Assembly (NCBI RefSeq): GCF_014692495.1
Contig: NZ_JACOIJ010000015.1
Coordinates: forward strand, 1-64,000
Source of the DNA: Sphingobacterium litopenaei
Lineage (GTDB): Bacteria > Bacteroidota > Bacteroidia > Sphingobacteriales > Sphingobacteriaceae
DNA: 64,000 nucleotides
Direction of reading: 5' to 3'
Under the pieces are notes generated by a model that ran no database searches, was not told where the DNA came from, and worked only from the letters and a program-made list of their open reading frames with translations. The translations under genes were made by a program, and so were the position numbers. Below, piece after piece: positions 24,510 to 33,255 of the stretch; position 1 is the stretch's first letter; each line of letters opens with the position of its first letter.

Positions 24510-25316
24510 ATGAAAAAAATTGGGCTTATTATCTTAATAATATTATCTGCATTTAGTACTTTAAGCGCGCAAACAGGACTTACCGTTGGTCCTCCTCGCG
24601 TTTATTTTATTGGTGGGCCGGGGGCGAGCATGGTTCAATTAGTAGATGTTACAAATCCAAGTAAGGACTATAGCTTAGAACTTGCCGTATCTTATGAAGA
24701 TTGGTCCTATTCACCAACAGGTGACAATCAGCTTTTTCCAGCAGGCACCCTTGCAAACAGCTGCTCAGATTGGTTAACTATCTCAGAGCCATTTTTTGCT
24801 TTAGCGCCAGGAGAGAGTAAACAACTACAATTAAACATTAAAGTACCAGATACGCTAAGCGCAAATTCTCAATCAGTACATACCACAATGTTATTTGTAA
24901 CACAGATGAATCCACGTGCTAACGCACAGCAAGAAGGTGCAAATATCCGATTAGCTGTACGCTCAGGAATTAAAATTTACCATAGACAGTCTCAAACGGC
25001 TAAACAAGACGTAGAAATCAACAATTTAGTTTATCATAAAAAAGACAGTACAGATGCATTTCTGGAGCTAGAGTATTTAGTTAATAGCAACACTTGGACA
25101 GAAGGAAATATTCGTATTGAATATTTGAATCAAGAAACTGGTAAACTTACAAAAACTAATGATGTGAGTTTTTATGCGCTTCCTGCTGATAAACGTAAAT
25201 TTTACAGCCTTATTCCCAATGATTTAGCTAAGGGGCGTTATGTAGCTACAGTAATGCTTATGTATGGCGATCAGCCCGATATCAAAATTGGAGAAATAGC
25301 GTTTAATCATGAATAA
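24510..25316 (+). CDS. PapD-like periplasmic fimbrial chaperone
   Basis: The 268-residue protein has a signal peptide ending TLSAQ. The first domain opens with TVGPPRVYFIGGPGASMVQL, then VDVTNPSKDYSLELAVSYEDW, matching the PapD pattern with its cleft arginine (Arg30). Later GANIRLAVRSGIKIYHRQ matches the G1-strand and invariant lysine region of pilus chaperones (PapD KIKLFYRP; here Lys155). The second domain (NNLVYHKKDSTDAFLELEYL to IKIGEIAFNHE) is Ig-like. Such chaperones cap pilins in the periplasm by donor-strand complementation. The stop overlaps the next gene by 8 bp. Confidence 0.72.
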   Translation: MKKIGLIILIILSAFSTLSAQTGLTVGPPRVYFIGGPGASMVQLVDVTNPSKDYSLELAVSYEDWSYSPTGDNQLFPAGTLANSCSDWLTISEPFFALAPGESKQLQLNIKVPDTLSANSQSVHTTMLFVTQMNPRANAQQEGANIRLAVRSGIKIYHRQSQTAKQDVEINNLVYHKKDSTDAFLELEYLVNSNTWTEGNIRIEYLNQETGKLTKTNDVSFYALPADKRKFYSLIPNDLAKGRYVATVMLMYGDQPDIKIGEIAFNHE

Positions 25317-26379
25317 CTTTGCACTAAAATATTTAATTTTCTTATATGTTTTTTTTGCGCATTTGCCTGTTTCAAACGCGCAGATGCAATATTCTGTTTG
25401 GTCAAATAATTACATTTTTTTAAGTTCTTATTTGGGTTACCAATCTCCCGAACGATTTACTACTGTTCAGTTCAGTTTAAGTACTCCACAATATTCACAA
25501 AGTGAATGGTCCTTATCGGTGCGACTGTTAAATTCTATAAAATTAGAAAGCGGAACAAATCGAATTGGAAAAGATTTCCCAGCAGAAAAAATTAATTTAA
25601 AATGGACTGGCGATAATAACGATCCTTTTATGCGCTTACAAAGCATCGGATCAACCTTGGAGCCATTAGTTTTACCAAGCTCTGGTGAAATATTTCTTAT
25701 AAATAGATCCCGAACTCCAATAAATACAAATAATAGAACATCAGCGCTCTATCAACTCTATAGCCAGATGACCATCGCTCAAGGTCGATATCTGGAAGAT
25801 TACTTAAGCCCAGATCCTTACACGCATGTGACCTACCGGTTTCAGCTCTTATATACTTTATACGATAATCAAAATAGAATTATCGGAACGCAAGTAGTAA
25901 ATCATTCTCTACAAATGCCTCCAAAACTAACAGACGGACATTTGGTAGATGTAGAACCTGATTTTAGCATTGCGGTAGATCCAAGAATGGATGAGGTAAA
26001 CCTCTCCTTTAAGAACCTTACCGACTATAAACAAGGTGTGTCTGTTCAGATTCCATCCGCATTTACAGTACACGCGAATACAGATTATGAGATACGAGTT
26101 AAAGCGCTAGAAAGCGACATGATAAGTCCATCTGGAAACGTATTACCTCTTAGTATAATTAAGGTTATTTTACAAAATGAAACCAACAGTACAGGAACAA
26201 CAACTCCAGTAACCTTATCTACTAGCGAACAAGTTGTTCTTAGAGGAACCTCAAAAGATAAAAACATAAAGCGTCATACTGGTGTTAAGTATGATGTAAA
26301 TATTCCAAATAACATTTTAAAGGATCTGACAATAGGTACCTATTCCGTTTCTATACTTTATCAATTGATGCCACTCTAG
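25309..26379 (+). CDS. Two-domain fimbrial tip (adhesin)-like protein
   Basis: The 356-residue protein has a signal peptide ending PVSNAQ. Residues about 26-200 form a distinct beta-rich domain with no family recognised (YSVWSNNYIFLSSYLGYQSP, FMRLQSIGSTLEPLVLPSSG). Residues about 205-356 resemble the pilins of this cluster. The motif VNLSFKNLTDYKQGV is at 230-244, then DYEIRVKALES and the C-terminal strand GTYSVSILYQLMPL. A receptor domain fused to a pilin domain is how tip adhesins of chaperone-usher pili are built. It overlaps the chaperone gene and is followed 4 bp later by the usher-like gene. Confidence 0.6.
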   Translation: MNNFALKYLIFLYVFFAHLPVSNAQMQYSVWSNNYIFLSSYLGYQSPERFTTVQFSLSTPQYSQSEWSLSVRLLNSIKLESGTNRIGKDFPAEKINLKWTGDNNDPFMRLQSIGSTLEPLVLPSSGEIFLINRSRTPINTNNRTSALYQLYSQMTIAQGRYLEDYLSPDPYTHVTYRFQLLYTLYDNQNRIIGTQVVNHSLQMPPKLTDGHLVDVEPDFSIAVDPRMDEVNLSFKNLTDYKQGVSVQIPSAFTVHANTDYEIRVKALESDMISPSGNVLPLSIIKVILQNETNSTGTTTPVTLSTSEQVVLRGTSKDKNIKRHTGVKYDVNIPNNILKDLTIGTYSVSILYQLMPL

Positions 26380-26383
26380 TAAA

Positions 26384-29215
26384 ATGCCTACCCTTCCAAG
26401 TCATATTCTTAGAATTATATTTCTCATTACGCTTCAAATTACTGTTACTTGTTTTACAGTTAAGGCGCAGAAATTAAAATGGAATGTAGAAAGTCCAGTT
26501 AAAGTAGAAAGAGGGCTAAATACTATTTCATTCAGCTTAGAGAATTTGGATCAGACTGATTTAAGTGGTCACTTTGAATTTGATCTTCCTAAAGGTTTTA
26601 CAATCCTTGGGGCAGCAACTATTCAGGCCTCTATCCCAGGAAAAGCTACACGTTATTTTACTTTCCGTGGACAGGTAAATAACTTAAGCCTTGTATCGGA
26701 CACTAAGATCAATATACTTCTAAAAGATAAAGAAGGAAAACTAGTAAGTCAAAGGGCGCTAGATATTAAAATTCCAAGTTTTAGAAAAATTACAATTACA
26801 GATCAGACTCCACTACAAACTTTTAGGCTTCAAGGAGACAGCATGCACATTAAGCTAAATATTCAAAATGAAGGTACTGTAGAGGAAAATTTTAAAATCG
26901 TACTCTCTAGCCCAAATAGGTATGGAAAGACTGTATTCAAAGAATTCTCTATGTTTCTTTTACCTGGAACCGATTCTGTTCTAGTATACAGTTTTATTGT
27001 GGAGCGCTACATGACAAACCTGAGCCAATACCTAGTTCGTGTAACCGGAATTAACGATCAAGACGATCCGTTTGGGAACGTACAACTCGCTTTTTACAAC
27101 CGTAGCTCCAGCAGAGATTTTAATGCTAATGATGCGATTCGGAATAACCTGTGGCAAACAACAGGCAATAATTTGGAACTTCGAGTTTCAAACATATTCA
27201 ATCAGCAACAAAACTATAGTATGTTTAGCACCGGGGAATACGAAACAAAGACTGGGGCTATTCGCTACGGTATTAATATGGCAAACTGGCAAGGTTTAGA
27301 TCGCATATTTGTCACCAATACTTACTTAGAGCTTGAACATAACAGGCACCAAATAACTGCAGGTAATCTGCAAGAATCCTTAGAGTCTACCTTCTACGGA
27401 CGCGGTATGAAATATGCTTTTTTAGATACTGCGAAGGGCACTGCCGTAGACTTCGGGGTAAGTGACAATAGCAACGAACTATTAAGTTCTTACCAACCAG
27501 GATCAGGTATTCCCCTTACAGCTTTTGCTAGGTTACGCTTAGGAGAATTAAAAAAGGACAGAAAATTCTATGATGGTCAAGTAATTTTTAATAGAAATAC
27601 CATAGATACTACAGGATTTTTATTGTGGACTAATTCCTTTGACATAAGTCCAAAGAAAGAAAAATCTTCAATGGTAGGTTTTGTAGGAGCGGGAACAGCT
27701 TTTCATTTAGTACGAAATGATGAGAAGTATCAACAAAATGCTATCGCCCTAGGTTGGAAAACCACACAAGAGTGGAATAAAATGAGGTTTTTGATGGACT
27801 ACTTCTACTCTACACCTTACTATCCAGGAAATAGAAGAGGCGTAACACAGCTTCAACACCGAGTTAGCTACCCACTGGGCAGATGGCAAGGTGCTGTAGG
27901 CTATAACTTTCATGCCTTTTCTCCAAAAAGTCTAACATACTATTCTACAAACTTCAAAAATAGACAGCAGCGTCTTGAGGCACAGTTCTCTGGCTCTACG
28001 CGAAAAGGAAATACCTTTATTACCTTAACACCCAGCTATAATACAGAAAATGCATCTTATAGTTTCTCTAATATACCTTTTGAGCTTAGTAGTAAAAGTT
28101 ATTTATTACAAACCAATGGGCAATACTTCAGTGCTAATAGAAAACATAATATAAATATTCTTGCTGAAGGGGGATATATAAATGTTAACAACCCTAATCA
28201 AACCGACAACAATAGCTCCGGCGAGACAGCCCTAAGAATGGATGCAACCTATGGTTACGGTCAAATTCGTTTTATGGTCGGATTTCAAAAAGGTACGTTC
28301 CAATTATATGAATTATTTAATAGTATACTTTATAATACTAGTCTGAGTACACAGTATTCATTTGGCGTGCAAGCTAGCGGAGCATTTTTAGGTGATAAGG
28401 TAAAATGGAATTTAAATAATACGGGTAGATACAGCAAACTTTGGGGCTTTAATGTACTAAATGTTGGTAGCATCGACTACCAATTGAAGAAAACTACACG
28501 CATCTCCATGCAGGGGCAGTTTACTTACACTAAGGGCTTAAGTAATAATCCATATACATACAATAACGTACAAATGGTTGTAAAACAGCAATTACCTTCT
28601 GGAAAAATCATAAATAAAAAGCCTCAGGGAAATGTTAAAATGTTTATTTTCTATGATAACAATTATAACGGGATATATGATGAGGGTGATGCTGTAGCAT
28701 CAAATTACAATTTAATGTTTGGATCTGTTTCCTTCTCTACCAATAATAAAGGTCAGGCTGTTTATAAAAATATTCCTTTTGGCGATTACGTGATTTTTAC
28801 TCCACCCATCAACAATTATAGCGCTAAATCAAAAGTTGTAAATGTTGATTCAAAATCAGTTAACGTGCAAGTAGCATTACAACAAGTTTCTACTCTTAAC
28901 GGAGAAATTATTTTAGAATATAATCCTGCCTTTGATTTAACAGTTAATACTAATCTTCGTGGATATAGAGTTCTAGCCGAAGCGAGCGATGGAGTTATTT
29001 ATACAGCCGAAACTGATGAAACTGGAAAATTCATACTCCAAGTTCCACGTGGCAAATATATAATTTCGCTCGATAAAAATAGCTTTGCTGAAAATGTGCT
29101 CACTGAGGAAAAATCTATAGAAGTAGAGTTACAAATTGGAGAAAAATTAAAAATAAAACCTTTTATTTTAAAAGCTAAGAAAAAGAATATTGAAATAAAA
29201 AGGTTTGGATCTTAA
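26384..29215 (+). CDS. Usher-like outer-membrane protein of the fimbrial cluster
   Basis: The 943-residue protein has a signal peptide ending FTVKAQ. Residues about 30-230 form two Ig/E-set-like domains (KVERGLNTISFSLENLDQTD, LQGDSMHIKLNIQNEGTVEE). A long beta-barrel-like region from about 240 to 740 follows, with alternating aromatic strands such as RHQITAGNLQESLESTFYGR and GAVGYNFHAFSP. Near residue 755 is FYDNNYNGIYDEGDAV, a D-x-N-x-NG-x-x-D loop as in C-terminal domains of alternate ushers. A carboxypeptidase-regulatory-like domain from about 838 ends the protein. The size and position in the operon fit an usher. The barrel assignment is by eye, and another kind of outer-membrane scaffold is possible. 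Confidence 0.55.
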   Translation: MPTLPSHILRIIFLITLQITVTCFTVKAQKLKWNVESPVKVERGLNTISFSLENLDQTDLSGHFEFDLPKGFTILGAATIQASIPGKATRYFTFRGQVNNLSLVSDTKINILLKDKEGKLVSQRALDIKIPSFRKITITDQTPLQTFRLQGDSMHIKLNIQNEGTVEENFKIVLSSPNRYGKTVFKEFSMFLLPGTDSVLVYSFIVERYMTNLSQYLVRVTGINDQDDPFGNVQLAFYNRSSSRDFNANDAIRNNLWQTTGNNLELRVSNIFNQQQNYSMFSTGEYETKTGAIRYGINMANWQGLDRIFVTNTYLELEHNRHQITAGNLQESLESTFYGRGMKYAFLDTAKGTAVDFGVSDNSNELLSSYQPGSGIPLTAFARLRLGELKKDRKFYDGQVIFNRNTIDTTGFLLWTNSFDISPKKEKSSMVGFVGAGTAFHLVRNDEKYQQNAIALGWKTTQEWNKMRFLMDYFYSTPYYPGNRRGVTQLQHRVSYPLGRWQGAVGYNFHAFSPKSLTYYSTNFKNRQQRLEAQFSGSTRKGNTFITLTPSYNTENASYSFSNIPFELSSKSYLLQTNGQYFSANRKHNINILAEGGYINVNNPNQTDNNSSGETALRMDATYGYGQIRFMVGFQKGTFQLYELFNSILYNTSLSTQYSFGVQASGAFLGDKVKWNLNNTGRYSKLWGFNVLNVGSIDYQLKKTTRISMQGQFTYTKGLSNNPYTYNNVQMVVKQQLPSGKIINKKPQGNVKMFIFYDNNYNGIYDEGDAVASNYNLMFGSVSFSTNNKGQAVYKNIPFGDYVIFTPPINNYSAKSKVVNVDSKSVNVQVALQQVSTLNGEIILEYNPAFDLTVNTNLRGYRVLAEASDGVIYTAETDETGKFILQVPRGKYIISLDKNSFAENVLTEEKSIEVELQIGEKLKIKPFILKAKKKNIEIKRFGS

Positions 29216-29450
29216 GAAGTAGGTCAAAGATTATAAATTTTGAAGCAAAAATGGAATCGGTAAATAAGAAGGTTCTTCGCCAATTTTGATGCACTTATCC
29301 AGTTTGTGAGAGACTGTAAAATAAACCCAGATTACGCAGGAGATATTTTCATTTAAAGATTTATAGGGTAATCCCAAAGTGGAATTGCAATAGTTCATAG
29401 GACGGATACATTATATAATGATTCTCTGCCCGTCACAATAATAAGTTATG

Positions 29451-29503
29451 TAAATGAAAATGTGGAATCAACATTTATATGGACTCCACATTTTCTTATT
29501 TAC
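29451..29503 (+). terminator. Terminator at the end of the fimbrial cluster
   Basis: GTAAAT and AAAATGTGGA (29450-29466) pair with TCCACATTTT and ATTTAC (29485-29503). The two operons converge here, so it may serve both. The rest of 29216-29553 shows no gene. Confidence 0.65.
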
Positions 29504-29553
29504 ATACTTTATATGATAGTGTCAATGAGGTTATTATTTATATAAAACATAAA

Positions 29554-31929
29554 CTATTTTAATCCTAAAAGACTCTTGACTTTAGAAAGAAATCCTTTAT
29601 TGTTATGCCCTTCTCCATAACCATAGCCATAGCCATATCCGTATCCATAACCTCGTTTAAAATCAACATCATTAATTACGACTGCCATATTATGCAACTT
29701 GCTTTGATAATAAAGCTCTTTTGGAACATTTAATAGTCGCTTATCCAAGTAATTCGCACGACAAACATATATTGTCAAATCCGCAAATTCCGAAATTAAT
29801 ATAGTATCTGTAACCAAACTTACAGGCGCAGTATCAACAATTACAAAATCATAATTCTCTCTACCGTAGTTAACAATATCCTCGAAGTGACCATTCATTA
29901 ATAACTCAGCTGGATTTGGAGCAATATATCCTGAATATATAATATCAAAATCATAAGGAGCTGGTTTTCTAATAATAATCTCAGATATAGGCATATCAGG
30001 ATTTATTAAATATTGAGTGATACCAATATTAGTATGTTGCAAATGCGAAAGTCCCAAATAATCTAATACTTTTGGTGAACGAATATCCGCTCCCAACAAC
30101 AAAACCTTCTTTCCTGACATAGCTAATATTTTCGCCAAGTTAGTAGCAATAAAAGACTTACCTTCTCCAGATGTTGTTGAAGTAACATAAATTACCGAAC
30201 TTTCGCCTTTTTTCTTAGTAAGCATAAAAGATATATTAGTACGAAGAATACGTATCGCTTCTGCTAAAGAAGAACGGTCATTTTCTTTAATAATAGGGTA
30301 TTCCGAAGAAGGAATCTCTCCCAAAATAGGAGCAGGAAATTCAGCTTCCACATCTCGACGAGATTGAACTTTATTATCCAATAAAAATTTAATATAAAGT
30401 ATAATAAAAGGAATAATAAATCCGACTATTAATGCCCCTAACATAATCAAAGATTTTCGGGGAGCTACAGGAATATTGGATCCATATGCCTGATCAATTA
30501 TTTTCAAATTAGCAGGCGTAGCTGCTGCTTTTATTTCAGTTTCCTCTCTCTTCTGAAGTAAGAATAAATATAATGATTCAAATATTTGTTGTTGCCTTGA
30601 GATATCTTTATAGTCTCGCTCTTGGTTAGGCAGTTGTCCTAATTTTCCCGAATATTTACTAGTTTGGGCTTGAATAACATTCACATTTGTAGACAGTACA
30701 TTTCTATAATTCTGTAATGATGTATTAAGATTAGACCTAATATCGGATATATTTTTATTTAAATTTTGGACAATTGGATTGTCTGGAGTTGCTGACTTTA
30801 AAAGGTCTTCACGTTCTAATACCAAATCATTGTACGATTTTACGGTCGCTTCTATTGAGGGGTCATTTAATCCAATATTAGAAGGTAAAAGTCCTCCTTC
30901 TTCTGTGACTGTTTCACGCATCATATCCGCCAAGCGTAATTGAGTTTGATAATCAATTAATTTTCGCTCATTTTCAGAAGCATTTTCCATATACATACGA
31001 ACCTCTGAAGACATATCAACCAAATTATTGCGATCTTTATAGTCTGCAACTTTTGAATCCGAAGTAGATAAATCTCTTGTAATTAAATTTAACCGATTAT
31101 TTATAAAATCAGAAGTTGCACGAGTCACCTTAATTTTATCTTCGGTAGCATCTAAATCATATTGTGAAACTAACGAGTTTAGTATTAACTCAGCTTTCTT
31201 ACGATTCGGGTGATTCAATGAGAAATTTATGATAAAAGATTGTTTCTCTTTGTTTGGTATTACTTGAATTTCTTGTAATAAATTATCAACTACCTTCGCT
31301 GCAGGAATAACATCGATTACTAAATTTTGGTCTAGTTTTTTGCCGTTATTTGGCACAAGCATTATCGCACCAATAGGTGTAATAATTTTTTTTCCATAGT
31401 TGTATCCTACTATATTTTGAATACCGTCCGATACTGTGATTTTAGAATTATTATCTATGGATATTTTTATTTGATATGTAATAGAATCTAGGTTAGGATT
31501 ATTTGAATCCAATAGGACTAATTTAACAGGCGACTCCTGTTCTAAAAGTTCTGATTTTTTTACATTCCCTTTTGCATTATAGATTATATTTAATTTATTG
31601 GAAACAACAACTTTATATAAAATCCTTCGAGATTTAATAACATCTATCTGATCCAAAACAAATGATGAAGCAGAGCTTCCAACCCCTGTTAAAGATGCAA
31701 GTTCTGATAGGCCTGCTAGATCACCTGAGGCTTTTTTTTCATCTTGAAGCAAGATCTTTGCATCTACTTTATATACTTTCTCAGCATACCTTAAATAAAG
31801 TATTGCACCTAATACAAAAAATACTATTGATAATAAAAACCACCTCCAAAAAAATGCATATTGCTCAAACAATTGCCTTAAATTTAGATCTTGGCTTTCA
31901 TCTTCTACTCTTGCTTTTTCTTCTATCAT
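29554..31929 (-). CDS. Wzc-type polysaccharide co-polymerase with tyrosine (BY) kinase domain
   Basis: The 791-residue inner-membrane protein has an N-terminal Wzz chain-length domain between two membrane helices (WFLLSIVFFVLGAILYL near 32-50 and MLGALIVGFIIPFIILYI near 495-515). Long periplasmic coiled coils lie between them. The cytoplasmic BY-kinase follows: Walker A STTSGEGKSFIATNLAK (about 583-599), Walker A' VLLLGADIRSP and Walker B YDFVIVDTAPV (about 690). The C-terminus has a tyrosine cluster of alternating Gly-Tyr near 756-770. Cycling phosphorylation controls polymer length with Wza. No Wzb-type phosphatase gene is in the window. It is the last gene of the polysaccharide operon. Confidence 0.93.
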   Translation of the reverse strand: MIEEKARVEDESQDLNLRQLFEQYAFFWRWFLLSIVFFVLGAILYLRYAEKVYKVDAKILLQDEKKASGDLAGLSELASLTGVGSSASSFVLDQIDVIKSRRILYKVVVSNKLNIIYNAKGNVKKSELLEQESPVKLVLLDSNNPNLDSITYQIKISIDNNSKITVSDGIQNIVGYNYGKKIITPIGAIMLVPNNGKKLDQNLVIDVIPAAKVVDNLLQEIQVIPNKEKQSFIINFSLNHPNRKKAELILNSLVSQYDLDATEDKIKVTRATSDFINNRLNLITRDLSTSDSKVADYKDRNNLVDMSSEVRMYMENASENERKLIDYQTQLRLADMMRETVTEEGGLLPSNIGLNDPSIEATVKSYNDLVLEREDLLKSATPDNPIVQNLNKNISDIRSNLNTSLQNYRNVLSTNVNVIQAQTSKYSGKLGQLPNQERDYKDISRQQQIFESLYLFLLQKREETEIKAAATPANLKIIDQAYGSNIPVAPRKSLIMLGALIVGFIIPFIILYIKFLLDNKVQSRRDVEAEFPAPILGEIPSSEYPIIKENDRSSLAEAIRILRTNISFMLTKKKGESSVIYVTSTTSGEGKSFIATNLAKILAMSGKKVLLLGADIRSPKVLDYLGLSHLQHTNIGITQYLINPDMPISEIIIRKPAPYDFDIIYSGYIAPNPAELLMNGHFEDIVNYGRENYDFVIVDTAPVSLVTDTILISEFADLTIYVCRANYLDKRLLNVPKELYYQSKLHNMAVVINDVDFKRGYGYGYGYGYGYGEGHNNKGFLSKVKSLLGLK

Positions 31930-31950
31930 TATATAATATATTTAGGTAAT

Positions 31951-32721
31951 CTATCGTGTTAAAATTGAAATCATAGTTATTAATAAACTGGCAACAGAGA
32001 CAAATACACCTGTATTTTGGGTATACTTTGATGACTGAACTCTCGCACCATTCGGTTCAACATATACCACATCATTTTGGGCTAAATAATAAACTGGAGA
32101 ATTTAAAGCATCACGAGAAGTTAAATCGACTCTATATTCAGACTTTAATCCATTTTGTTCTCTAATAACGAGAACATTTTTTCTTACGCCATTAATTGTT
32201 AAATCTCCCGCAAGCCCTAAGGCTTCTAATATCGTAATTCTATCATTACTAATTGAATATGTACCGGGGCTCTTTACCTCCCCTAAAACCGTAATTCTAA
32301 AATTACGAACTTCCATACTTATTCCAGGACTTACAATAAATTTACTTACTTCATTACGTAAATAATCTATAGCTTCTGTTCGAGTACGACCAGCTAGCTT
32401 GACTTTTCCCAATTTTGGAAAATCTATATAACCATTATTATCAATAGCATAGGTAGGGATAAATGGATTCGCTGATTGTAATGTTCCCGTATTTCCTGCA
32501 TAAGAAGATATCGGATTAAAAGGTTGTGTAGCTCGAATATCATCAGCGGTTACTGAAATAGCTAAAATGTCCCCTGGCTGAAGTTTTGGGGCATTATTTT
32601 CATAATTAGTTATCAAAGCGATACTATCTGCGGGTTGAAAATAAATCAAATCTTTTCGCGACGCACATGACGAAATCACGATACTAATTAATAGTACAAA
32701 ATATAGGATTTTTTTATTCAT
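31951..32721 (-). CDS. Polysaccharide export outer-membrane lipoprotein (Wza-like)
   Basis: The protein has about 256 residues from the ATG at 32721, which places the signal MNKKILYFVLLISIVISSCA with lipobox Cys correctly; an upstream ATG at 32748 is less likely. The Poly_export domain (KLQPGDILAISVTADDI) is followed by SLBB-type segments (FRITVLGEVKSPGTYSISND, LEALGLAGDLTINGVRKNVL). The end carries a hydrophobic VFVSVASLLITMISILTR, consistent with an outer-membrane helix. It partners with the downstream Wzc-like kinase. Confidence 0.93.
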   Translation of the reverse strand: MNKKILYFVLLISIVISSCASRKDLIYFQPADSIALITNYENNAPKLQPGDILAISVTADDIRATQPFNPISSYAGNTGTLQSANPFIPTYAIDNNGYIDFPKLGKVKLAGRTRTEAIDYLRNEVSKFIVSPGISMEVRNFRITVLGEVKSPGTYSISNDRITILEALGLAGDLTINGVRKNVLVIREQNGLKSEYRVDLTSRDALNSPVYYLAQNDVVYVEPNGARVQSSKYTQNTGVFVSVASLLITMISILTR

Positions 32722-32796
32722 AATCAATGTTAAACTGTGTATTAACAAAAATAGATATTTTCAAACGATTAATTATCATAATACACTAATTGAGTT

Positions 32797-33255
32797 CTAA
32801 TTATTGTCTGTAAAATAATTAACAAAATAATCAATTGGCCAAGTATAATCATCCTCTTTAGCATGTTGTACATCATAATCAGCAAACACCAATAATTCTG
32901 ATTTTGGCACCAATGCTTTAAAAGCAGTTGCATATCCTTGAGGAAGGTGAATAACTTCCAATTTATCTGATTTTATAATTATTCTTTCTATGGGTATATC
33001 TCTTCTTGGGCTTTCCCAATTGTCTATTTTGATTATATTTAATTCAAAACTTCCTTTCAATACATAAAACCATCTTTGTTCAATACGATGTGCTCGCCAT
33101 CCACGTACAAGTTCAGTATGTGCGTTTTTAATAATATAAAAACGTTTAACATTACTCATATCAAAATCGTTAACAAAACGAATTTGCCCTCTATGATCTG
33201 TTGCCGACCCTCCCTTTATTATATCGTAAGGTGTTATTTCTTTTTTACTTGACAT
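32797..33255 (-). CDS. WxcM/FdtA-like sugar cupin
   Basis: The 152-residue single-domain cupin contains GWRAHRIEQRWFYVLKGSFE and HLPQGYATAFKAL, typical of the WxcM C-terminal-like group. This group includes dTDP-4-keto-6-deoxyglucose 3,4-isomerases (FdtA) and binding paralogues related to RfbC. The histidine in AHRIEQRWF fits the catalytic position. The window supplies dTDP-4-keto-6-deoxyglucose (rfbA, rfbB), so a branch to an amino or keto sugar is possible, but no aminotransferase is seen. It overlaps the upstream gene by 11 bp. Confidence 0.75.
   Translation of the reverse strand: MSSKKEITPYDIIKGGSATDHRGQIRFVNDFDMSNVKRFYIIKNAHTELVRGWRAHRIEQRWFYVLKGSFELNIIKIDNWESPRRDIPIERIIIKSDKLEVIHLPQGYATAFKALVPKSELLVFADYDVQHAKEDDYTWPIDYFVNYFTDNN

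Noticed and set aside
29611-29665. Short tandem repeat considered as a CRISPR-like or minisatellite array
   Set aside because: It is a 6-base in-frame repeat coding for Gly-Tyr in the kinase tail, with no spacers.
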